From positions 1-60,402 of the forward strand of contig CACWFV010000027.1 in the NCBI GenBank assembly GCA_902760315.1: a stretch of 60,402 bases of DNA, given 5' to 3'. Numbering within the stretch: position 1 is the stretch's first letter; every line of letters begins with the position of its first letter. The position numbers and the translations under genes were made by a program. Shown piece after piece: positions 44,876 to 53,925 of the stretch. Under the pieces are notes generated by a model. That model made no database searches and was not told the DNA's origin. It saw only the letters and a list, made by a program, of their open reading frames with translations. Source of the stretch: an uncultured Bacteroidales bacterium (GTDB lineage Bacteria > Bacteroidota > Bacteroidia > Bacteroidales > Bacteroidaceae).

Positions 44876-46045
44876 ATGAATCCAGTAAAAATTCTTAGTG
44901 TCGATGACGAGATGGATCTCGAACTACTACTGACACAATATTTCAGAAGACAAATACGAAAAGGAGAATACGAATTTTTCTTTGCACACAATGGTTTAGA
45001 AGCGCTGACCTTGATGTTGAAAGAGAAAGATATCAATATTATTCTGTCAGACATAAATATGCCAGAAATGGACGGTTTGACGCTATTGACAAAGATTAAC
45101 GAGATGCAGAACCCTGCACTTAAATGCATTATGGTGTCTGCATACGGAGATATGGGCAACATACGCTCGGCCATGAATAACGGTGCCTTTGACTTTGCCA
45201 CAAAGCCCATTGACTTGGATGATTTGTCAATTACCATTTCGAAAGCCATAGAGCAGATAGACTATATACGCCAATCGCAAAAGGAACATGCACAACTTGA
45301 ATCGCTTAAAACAGATCTTGCTGTAGCTGCTGAAATTCAGCAGGCTATTCTACCCCGTATTTTTCCTCCATTCCCAGAGAATAATGATTTGCTGGACTTG
45401 GCTGCCAAGATGATTCCTGCAAAAGACGTTGGTGGTGACTTCTACGACTTTTTCCGTATCGACAAAGACCGCATTGGTTTAGTGATGGCTGATGTGAGTG
45501 GTAAAGGTATTCCCGCAGCAATTTTCATGGCAGTCAGCCGTACGCTGATACGAACCATTGGACTGCAGGGCTTGACACCTGGAGAGTGTCTAACCAAGTC
45601 AAACGAACTGCTCTGTAAAGAGTCTGTTGACTGTATGTTTGTTACGGTCTTCTTTGCCATCTATAACATTAAAACTGGCGAAATGGAATATAGTAATGGC
45701 GGCCACAATTCGCCCGTTATTATCAAAGCCGACGGTAGTGTAGAAATGTTACCGGTCAGTACCAGTTGCATGCTGGGAGCCGTGGATGGTATCACCTACC
45801 CTAACGAGAAATTGACGTTAAACGCAGGTGACACGATAGTGATGTATACTGATGGCGTAAATGAAGCCATGAATAGCGACTTCCAAGAATACGGTGACGA
45901 ACGCATGATGAAAACGTTGAGTCAGCAGTTAGGTAAAACATGTCAAGAGGTTATCGACGGCCAGCTGGCCTCGCTAAAAGATTTCGTTGGTAATGCTGAG
46001 CAAAGTGATGATATCACTATCTTGACATTGAAGCGTAAAGCATGA
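44876..46045 (+). CDS. Response regulator with SpoIIE/RsbU-type PPM phosphatase output
   Basis: 389 aa. Receiver domain 1 to about 125: acidic pocket D10-D11, phospho-acceptor D59 (ILSDINMPEMDG), Ser in MVSAYGD and Lys in FATKPID. A short coiled linker (QSQKEHAQLESLKTDLAVAAEIQQAILP) leads to a SpoIIE-like phosphatase domain with metal-binding motifs DVGGDFYDFF, MADVSGKGIPAAIFMA, YTDGVNEA and QSDDITILTL. The predicted output is dephosphorylation of a Ser/Thr-phosphoprotein, classically a STAS anti-anti-sigma factor; none is encoded here. First gene of the operon; overlaps the next by 4 bp. Confidence 0.93.
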   Translation: MNPVKILSVDDEMDLELLLTQYFRRQIRKGEYEFFFAHNGLEALTLMLKEKDINIILSDINMPEMDGLTLLTKINEMQNPALKCIMVSAYGDMGNIRSAMNNGAFDFATKPIDLDDLSITISKAIEQIDYIRQSQKEHAQLESLKTDLAVAAEIQQAILPRIFPPFPENNDLLDLAAKMIPAKDVGGDFYDFFRIDKDRIGLVMADVSGKGIPAAIFMAVSRTLIRTIGLQGLTPGECLTKSNELLCKESVDCMFVTVFFAIYNIKTGEMEYSNGGHNSPVIIKADGSVEMLPVSTSCMLGAVDGITYPNEKLTLNAGDTIVMYTDGVNEAMNSDFQEYGDERMMKTLSQQLGKTCQEVIDGQLASLKDFVGNAEQSDDITILTLKRKA

Positions 46046-47613
46046 AAATTATTAGCCGTATAGGTACCTACGTAGTGGTAAGTGGCATAGTAGCCATAGC
46101 TATTTATTTTGGTTGGCATACACATCAGAAGTATTCCGCCGAGCAGTTACGTGTGGAAGAATTGGAGCAGCAAGTGAAAAAGCTGACTCTGGACAAGCAA
46201 CGCTCGACCATCATGCAGAGTGTGAACCAGCAAATGGAAGAAATAGCCAACCAGGAGCGACTCATCAGTGAAGAGCAACGAGAAGAAGCACTTCAACAGA
46301 GCCGGATAGCCAATGAGATGCGTCTGCATGCTGAAGAGGAACAGCAGAAAGCACTCCAGGCCGAACGCAAAGCCTTGGAAGCCTCGAAGACAGCACAGGG
46401 TCAGCGTTTGATAGCTGAGAAAGAACGGAGTCAGGCAGAGTATTCTAAACGAGTGGCCGATACGCTGACCTATCGTACCATTGCTCGCAACTTGGGTAAT
46501 ACTGCCACTACGCTACAGAAAGCCGGCAACCAGGAACTTGCCTCGTTACTGGCTTATACCGCCTATTTATTTACCCAACGTTATCATGGCGATGTATATC
46601 ACCCATCCATTTACGAAGCGCTTATGTTGACTAGTGGTAGCCAACATCGTTGGACAGTAGCCCATGGCGGAATTATGAAGTTGTTACAGGTGCCAGGTTC
46701 AGGAAACTCCATAAGCGTGAGTACTTACGGTGAACTCCTTCAGCATAGCGAGAAAGGCGAAAACCTACAGACACGTATTCTTTTTAGTGATAAATCATTT
46801 GACTTTCGCGATGTCTATGGAGCTCGCAATCAGACCTACTATGCCGTCAGCCATACTGGCCACCTTCTTGTCTATAGGGAGGGAAGCCGAGCTCATGTCG
46901 TAGCAATCGAGGGAGCCACCCACCCTTTCCGTATCTTCTCAAACGATGACAAACAACTCATCGTTACAGCTGAACAGAGTATTCTTGTTATTGATGCCTT
47001 GACGCTTCATACCATCCGCACACTACCTCTCAATTTCCATGCAGTAATTGCTGGATGGAAACAAGGAGACATTGTTCTCTTCAGTGATAAAGGCGAAATG
47101 TATATGCTGGACAAAGAAATCACCAAGGTAACCAGACTGCAGCGACCTTTCAAGGGGCGCGTTATGTCGTACAGTTACGACCCCAATACTCGTCAAGAGG
47201 CCTTTGGTATGTACGACGGTACCATTTATCTGCAGTCGGCAAATGGTAAGCAGACTAAACTTGTTGGACATAACTCTCGTGTAACACGAATTATATACAA
47301 AAATCGACGGCTCTATTCATCCAGTTTTGATGGAACAGTAAAACTCTGGAACATAGAGAACGATAAGATAGATCCCATTGATATTGCAAATTCGCGTCAA
47401 TGGATCATCAGCATGACCTTCAATACCTCTCAGAGTCACATTTGGACAGGCGACCAATATGGAAACTTGACAAAGACAATGATAGACATCACACAGATGG
47501 CACAAGAAGTGAAGGCAGGCATTAACCGCAACCTGACACACAACGAGTGGGACTACTATGTCGGCCATGACATTCCTTACGAACAATTCATTAGAAAGGA
47601 GGTACACCCATGA
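46042..47613 (+). CDS. Membrane-anchored coiled-coil and WD40-like repeat protein
   Basis: 523 aa. One N-terminal transmembrane helix (about 8-24) follows Lys/Arg, so most of the protein should face the periplasm. Residues about 30-145 form a long Glu/Gln/Arg coiled coil (EEQREEALQQSRIANEMRL). A helical linker (ARNLGNTATTLQKAGNQELASLLAYTAYL) resembles the one before WD40 propellers in STAND-type proteins. Residues about 200-500 form WD40-like blades, the clearest being GHNSRVTRIIYKNRRLYSSSFDGTVKLWNIE. No enzymatic motif. It is probably a scaffold or sensor partner in the same operon, joined by 4-bp overlaps on both sides. Confidence 0.8.
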   Translation: MKIISRIGTYVVVSGIVAIAIYFGWHTHQKYSAEQLRVEELEQQVKKLTLDKQRSTIMQSVNQQMEEIANQERLISEEQREEALQQSRIANEMRLHAEEEQQKALQAERKALEASKTAQGQRLIAEKERSQAEYSKRVADTLTYRTIARNLGNTATTLQKAGNQELASLLAYTAYLFTQRYHGDVYHPSIYEALMLTSGSQHRWTVAHGGIMKLLQVPGSGNSISVSTYGELLQHSEKGENLQTRILFSDKSFDFRDVYGARNQTYYAVSHTGHLLVYREGSRAHVVAIEGATHPFRIFSNDDKQLIVTAEQSILVIDALTLHTIRTLPLNFHAVIAGWKQGDIVLFSDKGEMYMLDKEITKVTRLQRPFKGRVMSYSYDPNTRQEAFGMYDGTIYLQSANGKQTKLVGHNSRVTRIIYKNRRLYSSSFDGTVKLWNIENDKIDPIDIANSRQWIISMTFNTSQSHIWTGDQYGNLTKTMIDITQMAQEVKAGINRNLTHNEWDYYVGHDIPYEQFIRKEVHP

Positions 47614-50462
47614 AAAAACTACTGCTGGCAGCATTGTTTTTCCTGCTCCCACTTTCATGGGCACGGGCACAGGGAATTCCTTTTTTCCAGAACATTGATG
47701 CTGAAGCCTATTGTGGTCATAAGCAAAACTTCGATATTGAAATTGACCAGAACGGCATAGTCTACGTAGCCAATTTTGAGGGATTACTCTACTATGACAA
47801 TGCTCAATGGCGCATGGTCTACACTCCTCATATTACCCGTGTGACAGTACTGAAACATGATGCAAAAGGTAAGTTGTGGGTGGGAGGCTATAACTTCTTT
47901 GGCTACGTCAGCTCCAACGACCGTGGATTGTTGGAATTGAAAGAACACGACAGTAAGCATGCTTTCAAGGGGGAGGTTCAGCGCATCTGGGAGCATGATG
48001 GCGACGTTTTTTTCCGGGTAAGTAACGGTCAGACATACATCGTCGGCCAGAATCAGATAAAGTCAGTTCCGCTATCTGAAAGTGCCCCAGCTCCTCCCGA
48101 CATTCCAGCAACTGAAGGAAAGATGTCCGACATCACGGAGAAAATAGAGCTCGGTAATGCTTGGACAGCAGTTGCCACGAGTAATAACGGCATTTACATC
48201 GTAGACAAAAACGGCAACGAGATTTACCACTTGAACGAAGACAGCGGTCTCTGCTCAGAAAACGTGACGAGTCTGGCCTATAATGGTAACGGACTTTTAT
48301 GGGGAGCTACTGACAATGGACTATTCATTGTACAGGTACCATCTCCTTTTACCTGCTATCACCAGCAGGACGGACTAAAAGGCGAGGTGCTTTCATTGGC
48401 CAAGATGGGTGATGTGGTATACGCAGGTACCCAGTCAGGATTATTCCGCCAACAAGGACAGCACTTTGAGCAGATAGGCAATATGGATTATGCCGTATGG
48501 CAATTAGTCGGCCATAATGATCACCTTTTGGCCGCAACTTCCAACGGTGTGTTCCTTGTTTATGCCAACGGTAGCGTCACCCATCTGACTACAGGTAATA
48601 CTACCGCCATATTGGAGGATGAAAAAGGTTTTTATGCTGGCGAGCTGGATGGCGTCTACTACTATGGTACGGGGCAATCCTCACGTAAGGTTAGTAATGC
48701 AGAGCGTGTAACAAAATTTCTCCGAGACAAGGCTGGAGTCATCTGGTTTCAGAACCTCTACGGACTAATATGGAACAACAAGGACGGGCAGTTTGAACCA
48801 CTTGCCAGTTCCAGTACCGATGAAATGTCCACCATCGTCATGTATATGAATAAGGTGGTACCCATCTCCGTTAACTCAAAAGGCCCTATCCCCTACCCGC
48901 TTTTCTCTTATACCGATCCCTATGGTATGCTTTGGTTGACGGATGAAAAGGGGAAACAAACTTATGTTCTTGTTAACGGCGTAAGGAAAAATAAATGGAG
49001 CGAGTTAACCTATTCGCTCATGGACCACAACGTCCACGCTATATTAAATGACAGAAAAAGCGTCTGGTTAGGAGGTTCCAATGGATTGACCGTAGTAAAC
49101 ACCACGATGTCCGACCCAACCAAGAAGGCTACGCAGCAGTTACATATACGCTCATTTACCGTCAATGGAGACCACATTATCTGGGGTGGCCACACGAAAC
49201 AGGCTGACCTATTGACGTTAGAACCTGAACAGCATGAAATACTTATCCACTACTCCGTAGACTACCCCTCGCTGCTGCTGCGTACACAATATCGATATCG
49301 GATCAATGGTGGAAGGTGGAGCACCTGGGACTTTGACACCTACACAGAGTTTAACAACCAGCCCTACGGTAACTACACATTTGAAGTACAGGCTCGCGAT
49401 GCCTTCGGACGTATCACAAACACTGTAGCTATCAAGTATGAAATATTAACGCCATTCTACAGGCGTTGGTATATGCTGCTGGCTTATCTTTTGTTGCTGC
49501 TAGTGATGGGGTATGTTGTCTTCAAGTGGCGCCTCAGAAAACTTGAAAAAGCCAAGTTGCAACTGGAAGCCATTGTGCAGGAACGCACAGCAGAGGTGGT
49601 TCAGCAGAAGAATGAGATTGAGGAAAAATCAAAAAATCTGGAGTCAGCACTCCACGAACTTAGCGAAACACAAAATGAACTGGTGCGTCAGGAGAAAATG
49701 GCCACTGTTGGTAAACTGACACAAGGGCTTATAGACCGCATATTGAATCCACTGAACTACATCAACAACTTCTCCAAACTGTCAGAAGGGCTCGTGGACG
49801 ATGCAAGGCAAAACATTGAGGACGAGGAGGAACACATGGACTCCGAGAACTATGAAGACACCATTGACGTCCTTAGCATGCTAAAGGGCAATCTGCAAAA
49901 GGTAAGTCAGCATGGAGCCAGTACAACGCGCATTCTGAAGGCCATGGAAGAGATGCTAAAAGACCGTTCTGGAGGCATCGTGAAGACAGACTTGACGGGC
50001 ATTATCAAACAAAACGAACAGATGTTTGGCACCTATTATGCACAAGATATTCGTGAGTGCCATATAAAGACTGCATTCACCTACCCTGCTATACCTGTCT
50101 ATGTCAAAGCAAACCCGGAATTGCTGAGCAAGTCGTTTATGAGTCTGCTGGGCAATTCCGTCTATGCCATTGTTAAAAAAACTAAGCAGACTCAGGGTGA
50201 AGCAGAACTGACTCTCAACATTACGGTTGATGACGAAAAAGCAACAATCATTATCCGTGATACCGGAATAGGTATTGAAGAAACCATTATCAACAAAATC
50301 TTCGACCCATTCTTCACTACTAAAACGACAGGTGAAGCATCAGGAACCGGCCTCTATCTCAGTCGTGAAATCATACAGAACTATGGTGGCGACATTACGG
50401 TACGGTCTGAGAAAAACAAATTTACAGAATTTACCATCATATTACCTATTATTAAAGAATGA
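47610..50462 (+). CDS. Propeller sensor histidine-kinase homologue lacking the phospho-acceptor His
   Basis: 950 aa. A signal peptide (ends WARAQ) is followed by a periplasmic region to about 530 with two-component propeller (reg_prop) repeats (GIVYVANFEGLLYYDN, GLLWGATDNGLFIV), a Y_Y_Y domain (about 535-608), a transmembrane helix (about 620-641), a coiled coil and a HisKA-like segment GKLTQGLIDRILNPLNYINN. In the H-box the usual His-Glu is D709-R710. The ATPase domain keeps an N in LLGNSVYAI, G1 DTGIGI, F-box FDPFFTT and G2 GTGLYLS. It should bind ATP but cannot be phosphorylated on its own H-box. It overlaps both neighbours by 4 bp. Confidence 0.9.
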   Translation: MKKLLLAALFFLLPLSWARAQGIPFFQNIDAEAYCGHKQNFDIEIDQNGIVYVANFEGLLYYDNAQWRMVYTPHITRVTVLKHDAKGKLWVGGYNFFGYVSSNDRGLLELKEHDSKHAFKGEVQRIWEHDGDVFFRVSNGQTYIVGQNQIKSVPLSESAPAPPDIPATEGKMSDITEKIELGNAWTAVATSNNGIYIVDKNGNEIYHLNEDSGLCSENVTSLAYNGNGLLWGATDNGLFIVQVPSPFTCYHQQDGLKGEVLSLAKMGDVVYAGTQSGLFRQQGQHFEQIGNMDYAVWQLVGHNDHLLAATSNGVFLVYANGSVTHLTTGNTTAILEDEKGFYAGELDGVYYYGTGQSSRKVSNAERVTKFLRDKAGVIWFQNLYGLIWNNKDGQFEPLASSSTDEMSTIVMYMNKVVPISVNSKGPIPYPLFSYTDPYGMLWLTDEKGKQTYVLVNGVRKNKWSELTYSLMDHNVHAILNDRKSVWLGGSNGLTVVNTTMSDPTKKATQQLHIRSFTVNGDHIIWGGHTKQADLLTLEPEQHEILIHYSVDYPSLLLRTQYRYRINGGRWSTWDFDTYTEFNNQPYGNYTFEVQARDAFGRITNTVAIKYEILTPFYRRWYMLLAYLLLLLVMGYVVFKWRLRKLEKAKLQLEAIVQERTAEVVQQKNEIEEKSKNLESALHELSETQNELVRQEKMATVGKLTQGLIDRILNPLNYINNFSKLSEGLVDDARQNIEDEEEHMDSENYEDTIDVLSMLKGNLQKVSQHGASTTRILKAMEEMLKDRSGGIVKTDLTGIIKQNEQMFGTYYAQDIRECHIKTAFTYPAIPVYVKANPELLSKSFMSLLGNSVYAIVKKTKQTQGEAELTLNITVDDEKATIIIRDTGIGIEETIINKIFDPFFTTKTTGEASGTGLYLSREIIQNYGGDITVRSEKNKFTEFTIILPIIKE

Positions 50463-51292
50463 TGACTATGGATATACAGGTGGAAAAACTTCAGCAACAG
50501 CTTAAAGAACAAGAGAAACTTGCCTCCTTGGGCATGCTCAGCGCTGGTATCGCCCATGAGATACAGAATCCGCTGAACTTTGTCATCAACTTCAGCAAGA
50601 TGTCCGACAAACTACTGAAAGATCTGACAGAAATAGTGGAAGACCACAAAGCTGACCTGCCTGAAGACGACCGTGAAGAAGTAGAAGATATTATTGACGA
50701 TCTGAAGGGTAATCTAAGCAAAATCGTGGAGCACGGTGAGCGTGCCATTAGCATCATTCAGGGCATCCTTCTCGTATCTCGTGGCAAAGAGAATGAATTT
50801 CTTCCAGCTGATGTTGCACGTATTGTCAAGGAATACGTATGGCTTTCATACCATGCCATGCGTGCTAATCACAAGAACTTCAATATCAGCATCCACGAGG
50901 ACTATCAAGAATCGTTGCCCAAGGTAATGGTAATTCCGCAAGACTTGAGCCGGGCTATACTCAACCTGATGAATAATGCCTGCTATACCGTCTGGTACAA
51001 GTCACAAGAGACGGGCTCCGACTATCAGCCTGCCATCAGCGTTAAAGTAAGTGCTGACGCCGACAACATCACCATCACCATTGAAGACAATGGCCAAGGC
51101 ATGAGTGAAGAAGTGAAAAAGCGTCTCTATGAGAATTTCTTCACCACCAAACCAGTTGGTCAGGGCACCGGTCTTGGAATGGCTATCACCAAAGATATCG
51201 TGGAAAATAAGCACCATGGTCAGTTGTCGTTTGACTCGCAAGAGGGTCAAGGTACCACATTCTATATCACCATACCCTTGAAGAAAGCATGA
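50459..51292 (+). CDS. Soluble sensor histidine kinase with intact H-box
   Basis: 277 aa, no membrane helix or input domain. After a 20-residue coiled coil comes SLGMLSAGIAHEIQNPLNFV with phospho-acceptor H33, an acidic helical stretch, then a HATPase domain (N-box AILNLMNNACYTVW, G1 DNGQGM, F-box NFFTTKP, G2 GTGLGMAI). Its dimerisation region is similar to that of the preceding protein (NPLNFVINFSKMSD versus NPLNYINNFSKLSE). A heterodimer, in which the membrane partner senses and this one carries the phosphoryl group to the REC-phosphatase, is the simplest model. Confidence 0.92.
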   Translation: MMTMDIQVEKLQQQLKEQEKLASLGMLSAGIAHEIQNPLNFVINFSKMSDKLLKDLTEIVEDHKADLPEDDREEVEDIIDDLKGNLSKIVEHGERAISIIQGILLVSRGKENEFLPADVARIVKEYVWLSYHAMRANHKNFNISIHEDYQESLPKVMVIPQDLSRAILNLMNNACYTVWYKSQETGSDYQPAISVKVSADADNITITIEDNGQGMSEEVKKRLYENFFTTKPVGQGTGLGMAITKDIVENKHHGQLSFDSQEGQGTTFYITIPLKKA

Positions 51293-53781
51293 GAAGATTC
51301 ATATACTCCTTATTATTATTTGCAATTTACACAGGTGCCGTAGCCCAGGAAAACTACGAGCAATATCGCAGCATCTACAACATGGCCGAAGAAAACTACA
51401 ACATCGGCAAGCTGGACGATGCGGAACGCATATTGACCGACCACCTGAAGAAATTTCCTGACAACATGTTGCAAAGTGCCTACCGGCTCTTAGCGTTGTG
51501 CAGCCTTGGTAACGACAATTTGGAACAAGCCGAGCAACGCACCTTCCTACTTTTACAGCAAAACCCCTACTATACCGCCAGCACCACTGACCCTCAGCGT
51601 TTCATCGACATGGTAGAACGCATCAAGAGCGGTTTGTCTGCCACCATCACCACAGCGTCAAGCCAGGCCGAGACCCTCAGCGAAGTACCTGTTCCCACGA
51701 CGCTCATTACTCAGGAAATGATTCGCGACTGTGGGGGCTCTAACTTGCAGCAGGTATTGGCCGCCTATGTTCCCGGCATGCATATCATCGACTGCAACGA
51801 CGATATTAACATTGGCATGCGCGGCATCTATAGCAACAGTCAGGAGAAAATCCTCATCATGGTCAACGGCCACCGTCTGAACAGCTATGCCACCAATATT
51901 GCGGCCCCAGACTACAGCATCAGCCTGGAGAAGATCAAGCAGATTGAGGTACTCCGAGGTCCAGCCTCGTCACTTTATGGCGGTGTGTCGCTGACAGCTG
52001 TTGTCAATATCATCACCTGGCAAGGAGCCGACATCGATGGCATCAAAGTGAAGGCCGGCGTTGGTAACTACGGCCAGTTGCGCGGCGATGCTCTTGTCGG
52101 TAAGCGCTATTTCGATGTAGACCTTTTGCTTTGGGCCAGCATTTACCGGGCTACGGGCGAAGCACGCTTTGTTGACCGTGAAGACACCGGACTTGGCTAC
52201 GACAGCGGCGACGTGACCATCGGCAGCATTGGCAAGAAACCATCGTTTGACGTCGGACTCTCTTTGAAATACAAACAGCTGCAGTTCTTCTACAATAGTG
52301 CCTTCTCCCAGATACAGGCACCCATGACCATGCTCTACCTCTACTCACCCTATAACATAGAGAAATTCAGGACTTTAAACGGCATAGGCCCCAGTTTTGC
52401 TACACAGTCTCACCATGCTAATCTCAGCTTTCAGCATATGCTTGGCAACGTGTGGCTAAAGGGCAGCATCACCTACGACAATAGCGAGCTGACCCACTAT
52501 CAAGTGCTTACCGAGGAACCCACCACCGCCATTCTTCAAGTGCTGCCTATTCCCGATCAACTGAAGTATGCCCTTACCGACCAGCCAGGCTTATTCCGCT
52601 ACATCAATGGTCAGGAACACACTATTGGAGCCAAGATTCAGGGAGACTGGAGCTACATGAATATCAAGAATCATAAAGGTCTGCTAACCTTTGGCGCCGA
52701 ATACAGTTATTTCAATCTGAACGACGTTCGCTATACCTTTGGCTACAACTATGACAATATTGTTCCAGAAAATAGCACCATTCCCGATATTGGCAAGGGT
52801 CACGAGAGCAATCTCAATGCTTTTATCCAGCTGAAGCATCAATGGAGAGACTTCATCTTGAATGCCGGCACCCGCTTTGATTTCAAGAACCGATACGATG
52901 GCTCCCACATTCGTGAGTTCTCGCCCCGTGTGGCACTCATTTACAACCGTCCTAAGTGGAATGTCAAGTTGAGTTATTCCAAGTCTTTTATCGATGCCCC
53001 CTATCTTTATCGCAAGACCAACGAGGTGCTGCTATCCTATCTTGACATTCGCAATGTGCCCTCCACCATTGACCCGGAGTCGCTCTACTCTTGGCAACTC
53101 AGTTTCAGCTCATCAGAATGGATCAAGGGACTGAATTTCGAGGTTAACGGTTTTTATAATCATGCTAAAGACCTTATTTTCCTGTTCTTGGCCGACCACA
53201 GCAATGCCGGTATGATGGACAGCTATGGCATTGAGTTCAGCGGCAGTTACAGGACATCCCGTTTTTCGGCTCATGTCAATGCCACATGGCAAGGCTGCAA
53301 GAAGCTAGAGGTGATGTCCTATCAGATTGACAAACTCATCAATACGCCACAACTGATGCTCAACACCATCCTGTCCTGGAAAGCCACCAAGCATCTCCGG
53401 CTTCACACCCACCTGCAATACTACGGCAAGCAGCAAGTGTTCCACCTGGAACCCATTTCCTACGCCACCTATTCCGGACTGCTTGAGCATTACGCCCAGC
53501 TGCAGCTGCAAGAAATGGAATCGCCTGGTTCCATTGCTCCCGAAGAATTCAGTGAGGTAGAAACCAAACTAGAGTACTATTCCAGCAGGGCAAGTGTACA
53601 GAAAGACTATTCTGGAAGATTCCTGGTCAACGTAGGAGCCAATTACACCATCGGGAATATAGAGTTGGGCCTTGACGTGCATAACCTCTTTAACCACCAT
53701 TACACGCAGAGTGGCATGTCTACCGGTCTCATTCCCCAAAAGGGCCTCTGGCTTCTTGGAAGCATATCCTACCGATTTTAA
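51289..53781 (+). CDS. TonB-dependent receptor with N-terminal TPR-like region
   Basis: 830 aa. A signal peptide (ends GAVAQ) is followed by a helical TPR-like stretch (about 20-105: NMAEENYNIGKLDDAERILTDHLKKFPDN), a plug domain (SEVPVPTTLITQEMIRDCGGSNLQQVLAAYVPGM ... IEVLRGPASSLYGG) and a 22-strand-type barrel ending GLWLLGSISYRF with terminal Phe. There is no carboxypeptidase-regulatory N-domain and no SusD gene. The ligand is unknown. Overlapping the kinase by 4 bp, it is the last gene of the signalling operon and followed by a terminator, so it may be the surface sensor of that system. Confidence 0.9.
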   Translation: MRRFIYSLLLFAIYTGAVAQENYEQYRSIYNMAEENYNIGKLDDAERILTDHLKKFPDNMLQSAYRLLALCSLGNDNLEQAEQRTFLLLQQNPYYTASTTDPQRFIDMVERIKSGLSATITTASSQAETLSEVPVPTTLITQEMIRDCGGSNLQQVLAAYVPGMHIIDCNDDINIGMRGIYSNSQEKILIMVNGHRLNSYATNIAAPDYSISLEKIKQIEVLRGPASSLYGGVSLTAVVNIITWQGADIDGIKVKAGVGNYGQLRGDALVGKRYFDVDLLLWASIYRATGEARFVDREDTGLGYDSGDVTIGSIGKKPSFDVGLSLKYKQLQFFYNSAFSQIQAPMTMLYLYSPYNIEKFRTLNGIGPSFATQSHHANLSFQHMLGNVWLKGSITYDNSELTHYQVLTEEPTTAILQVLPIPDQLKYALTDQPGLFRYINGQEHTIGAKIQGDWSYMNIKNHKGLLTFGAEYSYFNLNDVRYTFGYNYDNIVPENSTIPDIGKGHESNLNAFIQLKHQWRDFILNAGTRFDFKNRYDGSHIREFSPRVALIYNRPKWNVKLSYSKSFIDAPYLYRKTNEVLLSYLDIRNVPSTIDPESLYSWQLSFSSSEWIKGLNFEVNGFYNHAKDLIFLFLADHSNAGMMDSYGIEFSGSYRTSRFSAHVNATWQGCKKLEVMSYQIDKLINTPQLMLNTILSWKATKHLRLHTHLQYYGKQQVFHLEPISYATYSGLLEHYAQLQLQEMESPGSIAPEEFSEVETKLEYYSSRASVQKDYSGRFLVNVGANYTIGNIELGLDVHNLFNHHYTQSGMSTGLIPQKGLWLLGSISYRF

Positions 53782-53786
53782 TATAT

Positions 53787-53820
53787 GGCAAGGAGTTCTT
53801 TTAAACTCCTTGCCCTATTT
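53787..53820 (+). terminator. Terminator of the signalling operon
   Basis: ggcaaggagtt (53787-53797) pairs perfectly with aactccttgcc (53804-53814), followed by a T-rich run, 6 bp after the receptor stop. Confidence 0.85.
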
Positions 53821-53867
53821 ATATTCGATAAAAATAAAGCCTTTTTGTAAGTTTTTGCTAACTCTAC

Positions 53868-53898
53868 TTTGCAATTTCAATATTTCTTTGTACCTTTG
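53868..53898 (+). promoter_or_regulatory. Promoter of the AAA ATPase gene
   Basis: TTTG (53868-53871), exact 19-bp spacer, TACCTTTG (53891-53898), about 28 bp before the ATG. Confidence 0.8.
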
Positions 53899-53925
53899 CA
53901 CATGTTTATTTAAACAAATCATGTA

